Source: Deltaproteobacteria bacterium (GTDB taxonomy: Bacteria > Desulfobacterota > Desulfobulbia > Desulfobulbales > VMSU01). From it: a DNA stretch of 49,106 bases. Each line of letters starts with the position of its first letter. The stretch's first letter is position 1. Shown piece after piece: positions 24,962 through 32,185 of the stretch. The position numbers and the translations under genes are program-made. The notes beneath the pieces are model-generated. The model was not told where the DNA came from and searched no databases. It saw only the letters and a list, made by a program, of their open reading frames with translations. The stretch is from the NCBI GenBank assembly GCA_021782655.1, contig JAJXUT010000006.1:1-49106 (forward strand), given 5' to 3'.

Positions 24962-25747
24962 ATGATCCGTGCCTTGTATTCCGCCCGCACCGGCATGAAC
25001 GGCCAGCAGACCCAGTTGGATGTCATCTCCAACAACCTGGCCAACGTCAATACCGACGGCTTCAAGAAGAGCCGCACCCAGTTCGAGGACCTATACTATC
25101 AGTCCATGCGGGCGGTGGGGGCGGAGACCGTCTCCGGCTCCCTGGTGCCCACCGGGGTGCAGGTGGGCCTGGGCACCAGGGTCACCGCCATCCAGAAGAT
25201 CTTCACCGAGGGTCAGATCACCGAGACCGGCAATGACCTTGACCTCGCCATCGAGGGCGACGGCTTCTTCAAGATCATCCGGGACGGCAACACCTACTAC
25301 ACCCGGGACGGCAGCTTCAAGCGCGACGCCACCGGCTACATCGTCACCGCCAACGGCGACCGGCTGCAACCCGAGTTCGCCATCCCCGCCGGCACCACCT
25401 CGATCAACATCGACAAGAGCGGCAAGCTGGTGGCTCAGGACTCCAACCAGAAGACCCTGGGCACCATTCAGCTTACCCTGCAAAGTTTCATCAACCCCGC
25501 CGGGTTAAAGAGCGTGGGTGGCAACCTCTACGTCGAGACCGACGCCTCCGGACCCCCCACCGAGGCCAACCCCGGCACCAACGGCTTAGGCGATCTGGCT
25601 CAGAATTATCTGGAGACCTCGAACGTCAACGTCACCGAGGAGATGGTCAACCTGATCATCACCCAGCGGGCCTACGAGGTCAACTCCAAGGCCATCACCA
25701 CCGCCGATCAGTTGTTGCAGATCGCCAACGGGCTTAAACCCACCTGA
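24962..25747 (+). CDS. flgG: Flagellar distal rod protein FlgG
   Basis: FlgG builds the distal rod through the P and L rings. The 261 aa match the family length. The N-terminus IRALYSARTGMNGQQTQLDV is followed by ISNNLANVNTDGFKKSR, and FEDLYYQ is diagnostic for FlgG. The C-terminus has SNVNVTEEMVNLIITQRAYE. The ATG at 24962 follows AAGGAGA. It is 69 nt after flgF across a strong hairpin and 9 nt before flgA. Confidence 0.98.
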   Translation: MIRALYSARTGMNGQQTQLDVISNNLANVNTDGFKKSRTQFEDLYYQSMRAVGAETVSGSLVPTGVQVGLGTRVTAIQKIFTEGQITETGNDLDLAIEGDGFFKIIRDGNTYYTRDGSFKRDATGYIVTANGDRLQPEFAIPAGTTSINIDKSGKLVAQDSNQKTLGTIQLTLQSFINPAGLKSVGGNLYVETDASGPPTEANPGTNGLGDLAQNYLETSNVNVTEEMVNLIITQRAYEVNSKAITTADQLLQIANGLKPT

Positions 25748-25756
25748 GGAGACAAG

Positions 25757-26488
25757 ATGATACGACGTGTCATCCTCATCCTGCTGGCCCTGTTCTGGGC
25801 GGTCTTGGCCGCCGCCGGTCCGGCCTGCGGGGCCGGGGCGCCAGGCCTGCAGGCCAGGGTCGAGCTTAAGCAGCTCTTCTCGGAGTGGGTCAAGAGCGGG
25901 CTCTCCCTGCCGCCGGGGGGCGAGGTGGAGATCGTCAACTTCGCCACCTTCCCGGAGCCGCTGGTACTGCCTGGTGGGGAGCGGACGTTTAAGGTCGTCT
26001 CCCACTCCCAGGCCGGGCAGTTCGGACGTCAGACCTTGGTGGTGCTGGCCCTGGTCAACGGCGAGGAGCAGGGCCAGGTGCGGCTGAGCGGCGACCTGGT
26101 GCTCTACGGACAGGCGCTTACCGCCACCCGGCCCCTGGAGAGAAACACCGTCCTGACGGCGGGTGACGTGAGCAAGGCCCGCCGCAATTTAAGCGCCCTG
26201 GGGCCGGACGTGGTAACCGATCCCGCCCGGGCAGTGGGCAAGGAGCTGACCACCTCCCTGCAACCGGGGGCGGCGATCTACGGGCGCTTTCTCAAGGAGC
26301 CGGCCCTGGTCAAGCGGGGCGACATCGTGACCATCCTGGCGCTCACCGATTCCCTGCGGGTCAGCGTGCCGGGCCGGGCGCTAGATCAGGCCGGCAAGGG
26401 CGAGCAGGTCAGGGTCAAGAACCTGATGAGCCGCCGGGAGGTGTACGCCAAGGTGCTAGCCCCCGACCTGGTGCTGGTGGGCAGATGA
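25757..26488 (+). CDS. flgA: Flagellar P-ring assembly chaperone FlgA
   Basis: FlgA is the periplasmic chaperone for FlgI during P-ring assembly. The 243 aa begin with a signal peptide (basic IRR, then hydrophobic residues to about 25). The C-terminal SAF domain includes RPLERNTVLTAGDVSKARR and KRGDIVTILALTDSLRVSV. The gene follows flgG with an AGGAGA site. Its stop overlaps an ATG that could open flgH early. Its partner FlgI is encoded about 900 bp downstream. Confidence 0.94.
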   Translation: MIRRVILILLALFWAVLAAAGPACGAGAPGLQARVELKQLFSEWVKSGLSLPPGGEVEIVNFATFPEPLVLPGGERTFKVVSHSQAGQFGRQTLVVLALVNGEEQGQVRLSGDLVLYGQALTATRPLERNTVLTAGDVSKARRNLSALGPDVVTDPARAVGKELTTSLQPGAAIYGRFLKEPALVKRGDIVTILALTDSLRVSVPGRALDQAGKGEQVRVKNLMSRREVYAKVLAPDLVLVGR

Positions 26489-26520
26489 GTCCCGATAACC
26501 CAAGCCATGAGAGGTGGAGC

Positions 26521-27213
26521 ATGAAACGCGCCCTGTTCTATTCGTTGCTCGGCCTGTCGCTGGCCGGTTGCCTCCGGCAGACCCCCCCGGCCCCGCCGCC
26601 CATCCCGGAACGAAACGGCCTGCCCCTGGCGGAGGAACGGATCGTGCCGCCCTCGCCGGGCTCGCTCTTCAGCGCCAAGAGCAAGAACCTCTATCAGGAC
26701 AGCCGGGCCTGCCGGGTGGGCGACATCCTGCTGGTCAAGATCGTCGAGACCTCCAGCGGGCAGAAGACCGCCAACACCAAGACCACCCGGGATTCCAGCA
26801 TTACCGCCGGCATCTCCTCCCTGTTCGGCTACGAGAAGTCGCTGCTCACCGACGGTGGCCAGCACATCCCCTCCCTGACCAGCATCAACGCTGGCATGAG
26901 CAACAGCTTTGACGGCAAGGCCCAGACCATGCGCAACAGCACCGTCACCGCTACCCTCTCGGCCAAGGTGATGGAGGTCACCCCGGAGGGAAACCTGATG
27001 ATCCAGGGCTATCAGGAGGTGCGGGTCAACAACGAGACCCAGCATATCATCCTCTCTGGCATCATCAGGCCGCAAGACATCTCCAAGGACAACTCCATCC
27101 TCTCCTCGGAGATCGCCGACGCCCGTATCGAGTATAACGGCGTGGGCTCGCTGGCCAACAAGCAGCGTCCGGGCTGGTTGACCAGCGCCCTGGATGTCCT
27201 CTGGCCCTTCTGA
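26521..27213 (+). CDS. flgH: Flagellar L-ring lipoprotein FlgH
   Basis: FlgH forms the L ring in the outer membrane. The start at 26521 gives a 230-aa prolipoprotein with signal MKRALFYSLLGLSLAGC and lipidation Cys17. An ATG at 26485, overlapping the flgA stop, would add 12 polar residues before the signal, so it is less likely, although translational coupling is possible. Family blocks are SLFSAKSKNLYQDSRACRVG and SLFGYEKS. The C-terminus has GIIRPQDISKDNSILSSEIA, which is diagnostic. Confidence 0.96.
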   Translation: MKRALFYSLLGLSLAGCLRQTPPAPPPIPERNGLPLAEERIVPPSPGSLFSAKSKNLYQDSRACRVGDILLVKIVETSSGQKTANTKTTRDSSITAGISSLFGYEKSLLTDGGQHIPSLTSINAGMSNSFDGKAQTMRNSTVTATLSAKVMEVTPEGNLMIQGYQEVRVNNETQHIILSGIIRPQDISKDNSILSSEIADARIEYNGVGSLANKQRPGWLTSALDVLWPF

Positions 27214-27301
27214 GCCTGGTAGGCATTTTTTGCCCAGGGCCATTTCTGGCCATCTCCAGGCAACATCTCGTAATCGTAAGATTATTTCCCATTTTCGGCC
27301 T

Positions 27302-27317
27302 TGGCATATCACTTGCT
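27302..27317 (+). promoter_or_regulatory. Sigma-54 promoter of the flgI-fliW operon
   Basis: TGGCATATCACTTGCT (27302-27317) has GG (27303-27304) and GC (27315-27316) exactly 10 bp apart, with a TTGC -12 element. It lies about 80 bp before flgI, giving a start near 27328. It shares the TGGCAT and TTGC cores with the flgF promoter, so both are probably under the same activator. Confidence 0.85.
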
Positions 27318-27396
27318 GAACGTCTAGGCAACCGGCCCCTCTTTGGCCGGGCGTCAAGGGGGTGGGGCGGTGGCCCCACTGGCCCGAGGAGACCAC

Positions 27397-28533
27397 ATGC
27401 GGATAGGCAAATTCATTACCCTGGCGGCGGTTATTTTCCTGGCCCTGCCGGCCCCGGCCAGGGCGGTACGGATTAAGGACCTGGCCTCGGTCAAGGGGGT
27501 GCGCGGCAACCAGCTAGTGGGCTACGGCCTGGTGGTGGGCCTGGCCGGCACCGGGGACGGCAACAAGTCGCCCTTCACCACCCAGGCCCTGGCCAACATG
27601 CTTAAAAACGTCGGCATGACGGTGAACGAGGCCGATCTCAAGGTGAAGAACGTGGCCGGGGTGATGGTCACCGCCACCCTGCCCCCCTTTGTCAAGCCGG
27701 GTCAGAACATCGACGTGGTGCTGTCCTCCCTGGGCGACGCCTCCTCCCTTCAGGGCGGCACCCTGGTGGCGACCCCCCTGAAGGGCCTGGACGATCAGGT
27801 TTACGCCCTCGCCCAGGGGCCGGTGAGCATCGGCGGGATCAAGGCCGCCGGGCCCGCCGGGGCAGGGGCGGCGGCGGGCGGTGGTCAGGCGAACCATCTG
27901 ACCGTGGCCCGCATCCCGGAGGGGGCCTCGGTGGAGAAGGAGGTGCCGATGCCCTTCGGCGACAAAAACGAGATCACCTTAAGTCTCAACTCGCCCGACT
28001 TCACCACCGTGAACCGGCTGGCCAAGGCGATCAACACCGCCCTGGGCGGCAGCTACGCCCGGGCCGAGGACGGGGCCACCGTAAGGGTGGCGGTTCCCGG
28101 ACAATACCGGCAGCGCGAGGTGGCGCTGATGGCCAGGCTTGAGGACCTCGACGTCACCCCGGATTCCATTGCCAAGGTGGTGGTGGACGAGCGCACCGGC
28201 ACCATCGTCATGGGCGAAAACGTCCGTATCGGCGAGTTGGCCCTCTCGCACGGCACCTTGAGTATCCAGGTCAGCGCCGATCCCACCCAACCGCCGGGCA
28301 AGGACCTGTTGGGCAAGGAACTGACCACGGACCGATTTCGCAAGTTGAACGAGGAATTGGCGGCCCAGAGCGGCGGCAAGACCAACAAGCTGATCAAGCT
28401 GTCGCCCGGCGTTACCCTGGCGGAGCTGGTGCGGGCCTTGAACTCGGTGGGCGCCGCCCCCCAGGACCTGATCGCCATCTTTCAGGCCATCAAGGCCGCC
28501 GGGGCCATGCAGGCGGAGTTGCAGATCATCTAA
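27397..28533 (+). CDS. flgI: Flagellar P-ring protein FlgI
   Basis: FlgI polymerises into the periplasmic P ring. The start at 27397 (378 aa) follows GAGGAGA and opens a signal peptide ending ALPAPARA. The mature N-terminus VRIKDLASVKGVRGNQLVGY and following GLVVGLAGTGDGNKS are diagnostic. KVVVDERTGTIVMGENVRIG and the C-terminal ALNSVGAAPQDLIAIFQAIK also match. A glycine- and alanine-rich insert near residues 160-185 is specific to this copy. The open frame continues upstream to 27343, without a ribosome binding site. Confidence 0.98.
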   Translation: MRIGKFITLAAVIFLALPAPARAVRIKDLASVKGVRGNQLVGYGLVVGLAGTGDGNKSPFTTQALANMLKNVGMTVNEADLKVKNVAGVMVTATLPPFVKPGQNIDVVLSSLGDASSLQGGTLVATPLKGLDDQVYALAQGPVSIGGIKAAGPAGAGAAAGGGQANHLTVARIPEGASVEKEVPMPFGDKNEITLSLNSPDFTTVNRLAKAINTALGGSYARAEDGATVRVAVPGQYRQREVALMARLEDLDVTPDSIAKVVVDERTGTIVMGENVRIGELALSHGTLSIQVSADPTQPPGKDLLGKELTTDRFRKLNEELAAQSGGKTNKLIKLSPGVTLAELVRALNSVGAAPQDLIAIFQAIKAAGAMQAELQII

Positions 28534-28559
28534 ATTAGCCTCTTTGGGGGGGCAAACCC

Positions 28560-28865
28560 ATGCCGATAACCGGAGCACCGATTACGTCGTTTAAGCAAAC
28601 CGGGCTTTTGTCCGATAAGTCGGACGGAAAGCTGAAAAAGGCCTGCCATGACTTCGAGGCCATTGTTCTGCGCCAGTTGCTGACCGATATGAGAAAAAGC
28701 GTGCCCAAGACCGGCCTGTTGGACAGCGGTTACGCCCAGGATATGTACCAGTCCATGCAGGACGACGCCTTGGTCCAGGCGTTGGCGAGCGGCAAGGGCA
28801 CGGGCCTGGCCGACGAACTCTACGCCCAGATCACTAGTCAGATGCACTCGGCAAGGAAGGGATGA
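28560..28865 (+). CDS. flgJ: Rod-binding protein, FlgJ N-terminal domain only
   Basis: The 101 aa match the rod-binding half of FlgJ: KLKKACHDFEAIVLRQLLTD, then MRKSVPKTGLLDSGYAQDMY. The peptidoglycan hydrolase half found in enteric FlgJ is missing, as usual in Desulfobacterota, where a separate enzyme must open the wall. It acts as scaffold for the rod. It overlaps flgN by 4 nt (ATGA). Confidence 0.94.
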   Translation: MPITGAPITSFKQTGLLSDKSDGKLKKACHDFEAIVLRQLLTDMRKSVPKTGLLDSGYAQDMYQSMQDDALVQALASGKGTGLADELYAQITSQMHSARKG

Positions 28866-29332
28866 CCATGGCCAACCATGAACAGCAAATAAGCGGTGCC
28901 CAGGACGTGGTCGAGGGCTTGGGGGTGAGCCTCAAGCTGTCGCAAGACCTCTTCCTGCTGCTGGCGGACGAAAACGCGGCCCTGCGGGCGATGGCCACCC
29001 AGGAGCTGTTTCGGATCAGTCGCCAGAAGATGTCGCTACTCGCTCGGCTTAACTACCTGGACGAGGTGCTGGGCCAGCTCCTGCCGGCGGCGTCCTCCAG
29101 CGAGCGGGAACGGCTTATCGGCCAGTACAAGCGACGGATCCGCGAGGTGCGGGCCGCGATCCAGGATCAGAATCTGATCAACAAGCGCTTGACTGAGGAC
29201 ACGTTGGGCTACCTAAACGACGCCATCGCCCTGATCACCAGGCCGGCCAGGGAGGAATCCGTGTACCGGGCCCCCGGTAGGTTGTTGGGCCGTAACCTCA
29301 CCTTGCCGAGCGTCATCAGCCGGGCGGTATGA
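28862..29332 (+). CDS. flgN: Flagellar export chaperone FlgN
   Basis: The 156-aa protein is almost entirely helical and lies directly before flgK, the classical place of FlgN, the chaperone for FlgK and FlgL. The central helix KLSQDLFLLLADENAALRAM and the heptad-like region after it fit the FlgN family, whose members share little sequence. AAGGAAGG precedes the start; the alternative ATG at 28868 shortens it by two residues. It is followed by flgK after 1 nt. Confidence 0.8.
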   Translation: MTMANHEQQISGAQDVVEGLGVSLKLSQDLFLLLADENAALRAMATQELFRISRQKMSLLARLNYLDEVLGQLLPAASSSERERLIGQYKRRIREVRAAIQDQNLINKRLTEDTLGYLNDAIALITRPAREESVYRAPGRLLGRNLTLPSVISRAV

Positions 29333-29333
29333 G

Positions 29334-32180
29334 ATGACCATTGCCGCGACCCTAAATATCGCGAAAGAGGCCCTGCTTACCCAGCAGACGGCGATCACCG
29401 TCACCGGGCACAATATCGCCAACGTCAACACCCCCGGCTACTCCCGGCAGGTGCTCGACCTCAGCGCCCCTCCCGCCATCCCCACCGGCGCCGGTTACAT
29501 AGGCAACGGGGTCGAGGCGGATAGCGTCGTCAGGCAGTACGACAAGTTCATGTTGCAGCGCCTGATGGATCAAAACGCCACCTTGAGCAACTTGACCAGC
29601 CAGCAGCAGTCCATGCAGGTGATCTCCACCACCTTCAACGAGGTGCCGGGCAAGGCGGTGAACGAGCTGCTCAGTAACTTCTGGGCCTCGTGGCAGTCGC
29701 TCAGCAACAACCCCGATCTCAGCGCCAACCGGCAGACGGTGGTGCAGCAGGGGCAGATCCTAAGCGAGCAGTTGCAGAGCATGAGTGCCCAACTGGCGCA
29801 GGCGCGATCGGATACCAGCCTGTCCCTGAAGTCGTCGGTGCAGAGCGTCAACTCCATCACCCAGCAGATCGCCGACCTAAACGCCAAGATCACCGCCTCC
29901 GAGACCCCCAAGCAGAAGCAGAACGACCTGCGCGACACCCGCGACGGCCTGTTGAAGAGCCTGGCTGGCTACGTGGATGTTCAGTACTTCGAGATGGCCA
30001 ACGGCGCCGACACGGTGATGATGGCCGACGGCCACTCCCTGGTGAACGGCAACCAGTCCTGGCAGCTCGACTGGTCAAATAACGGCCTGCAATGGGTTAA
30101 CCCCAATCCCGGCACCGGGGCCAGCACCAGTACCGCCATAAACAGCAGCACCTACATGGGCGGCAGCATCGGCGGGCTCTTGGAGACCAACAGCCAACTG
30201 GCGGTGGGCAACCCGGACAACTACGTGGGCCGCTTAAACTCCCTGGCCAACTCCATTATCCGCACGGTCAACCAGCAGCACAGCCAGGGGGTGGGGACGA
30301 CCAGCTTCTCGGACGTGCTGACCAGCTCCGAGCAGGCCGGCAACGCCACCCTGCTCAACACCACCGTCGATACCCGCACCGCCGCCGACACCCTGGCGGC
30401 GGGGACCTTCACCCTCAACGGCCGCAGCGTGGGCCGCATCGACGGCTCGGTCGTCACCTATGGCCAGGCGATGGGCAAGGCGGCCAGCGCCGCCAGCGCC
30501 ATCAACGCCGCCTCCGCCGGGGTGCTGGCCAAGCTGACCACCCAGGTGGCGGGCGGCGCCGTCACCCCCATGACCGCCGCCGAAAATGGCTCCATCTTAA
30601 GCTTCACGGTTAACGGAGTGGCCGTCTCCTACACCGTGGACACCACCTCGGCCAGCAACGACACCAACTCCACGGTCCTGGCCCAGCACCTGGCGGGGGC
30701 AATTAACAGCGCCATCGGCGCCCATAACCTTGCCAACCAGCCCCAGGTCACCATCAGCGCGGCAGTGGGCAATGGCGGCAACGGCGGGGCCCAGGACGCC
30801 ATCGTGCTCAAGAACACCAACCAGGGCGATGAGTCGTCGATCACCATCGGGGCGCTAAACAGCGTCGATAGCCTGGGCAACCCCTCGAATTCCATCGCCA
30901 AGGCCGGGCTGACCGCCGGCACCCAAATGGCCGACGCCACTCACAACACCGGCGAGCTGTCCCTGTTCGCCCAGGGGGCGATTTCCATCGACGGCGGCTC
31001 CGACGACACCAACCTGGCCCAGTTGGGCTGGGCCGGGATGATCACCTACAGCAACCAGGCCGTCGCCGCCAACACCTCGGGCTCGCCCTCGATCACCACC
31101 TTCACCCTCAACAATCAGAACTTTACCGTCTCGGTGCCGGCGGGCAGCTCGGCGGCCCAAGGCGCCCAACTGGCGGTCAACGCCATCAATAAGCTGGCGA
31201 CGACCACTGGGGTCACGGCCACGGTTGGCGACGGCACCAACGGCGGCCCGTTGAACTCGGTGGTGTTCAGCAGCCAGACCGCCAATCTGGCGGTGAGCAA
31301 CTATACGGTTACCTCCGGCCCGGACGTCCTGGGTTTCTCGAACTTCACCAAGAAGGGGGTGGCGGCCGCCGATCCCAGCCCCGGCGACGGCAAGCTCACC
31401 TACACCGCCGCCGACAACTCGGTGACCCATTCGCTGATGGACCTTAACTACGCCGACTCGCTTAAGACCGACGGCGGCAGCTTCAACCTCTGGATCTACA
31501 ACAGCGACGGCACCCTGGCCCTGGCCCAGCCGGTATCCATCTCCCTGACCCGGGCCTATACCTTGGACGACGTGGCCCAGACCATCAACGCCAGCATCAA
31601 CCAGGCCGCCCACACCAGCAACCCTTGGGTCAAGGCCTCGGTGGTGGGCAACAGCCTGACGCTGACCCCGGACGGCAGCCACAACTTCGCCTTTGGCAAC
31701 GACACCTCGAACTTCCTGGCCTCGGTGGGCTTAAACACCTTCTTCACCGGCTCCAGCGCCGCCAACATCGGGGTCAACAGCACGGTGGCCAACAACCTAA
31801 ACGACGTGGCCGCCGGCCAGGTCAACCAGTACGGCGAGATCTTTGCCGGCGACAACAGCAACGCCTTAAAGATCACCAACATCCAGGGGGATGCCAGCGT
31901 CACCTACACCGGGCGCGGCACCCAGACCGACACCCTGGACGGGTTCTACAACTCCCTGATCGCCGAGGTGGGCCTAAAGGGGCAGAACGTCTCCTCCGAG
32001 CTTACTTACAACACCCAGGTGAACGACCAGTTGAACCAGATCCGGGACTCCACCTCCGGGGTGTCCCTGGACGAGGAGATGGCCAATTTGATTAAATTCC
32101 AGCACGCCTACTCGGCGGCGGCGAAGCTGATCTCGACCTCGGACGAGATGATGCAGACCCTGCTGGCCACCATCAGGTGA
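29334..32180 (+). CDS. flgK: Flagellar hook-associated protein 1 (FlgK), enlarged
   Basis: FlgK joins hook to filament. The N-terminus has TVTGHNIANVNTPGYSRQVL and the C-terminus SLDEEMANLIKFQHAYSAAA, so both terminal D0/D1 regions are intact. At 948 aa it is far longer than E. coli FlgK (547 aa). The extra length is mid-protein and contains Flagellin_IN-like modules near residues 358 (TFTLNGRSVG), 423 (SFTVNGVAVSYT) and 589 (TFTLNNQNFTV). Similar modules occur in FlgL, including a 24-nt identical DNA stretch (31227-31250 and 33068-33091). It lies 1 nt after its putative chaperone gene flgN. Confidence 0.97.
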   Translation: MTIAATLNIAKEALLTQQTAITVTGHNIANVNTPGYSRQVLDLSAPPAIPTGAGYIGNGVEADSVVRQYDKFMLQRLMDQNATLSNLTSQQQSMQVISTTFNEVPGKAVNELLSNFWASWQSLSNNPDLSANRQTVVQQGQILSEQLQSMSAQLAQARSDTSLSLKSSVQSVNSITQQIADLNAKITASETPKQKQNDLRDTRDGLLKSLAGYVDVQYFEMANGADTVMMADGHSLVNGNQSWQLDWSNNGLQWVNPNPGTGASTSTAINSSTYMGGSIGGLLETNSQLAVGNPDNYVGRLNSLANSIIRTVNQQHSQGVGTTSFSDVLTSSEQAGNATLLNTTVDTRTAADTLAAGTFTLNGRSVGRIDGSVVTYGQAMGKAASAASAINAASAGVLAKLTTQVAGGAVTPMTAAENGSILSFTVNGVAVSYTVDTTSASNDTNSTVLAQHLAGAINSAIGAHNLANQPQVTISAAVGNGGNGGAQDAIVLKNTNQGDESSITIGALNSVDSLGNPSNSIAKAGLTAGTQMADATHNTGELSLFAQGAISIDGGSDDTNLAQLGWAGMITYSNQAVAANTSGSPSITTFTLNNQNFTVSVPAGSSAAQGAQLAVNAINKLATTTGVTATVGDGTNGGPLNSVVFSSQTANLAVSNYTVTSGPDVLGFSNFTKKGVAAADPSPGDGKLTYTAADNSVTHSLMDLNYADSLKTDGGSFNLWIYNSDGTLALAQPVSISLTRAYTLDDVAQTINASINQAAHTSNPWVKASVVGNSLTLTPDGSHNFAFGNDTSNFLASVGLNTFFTGSSAANIGVNSTVANNLNDVAAGQVNQYGEIFAGDNSNALKITNIQGDASVTYTGRGTQTDTLDGFYNSLIAEVGLKGQNVSSELTYNTQVNDQLNQIRDSTSGVSLDEEMANLIKFQHAYSAAAKLISTSDEMMQTLLATIR

Positions 32181-32185
32181 GCGCC

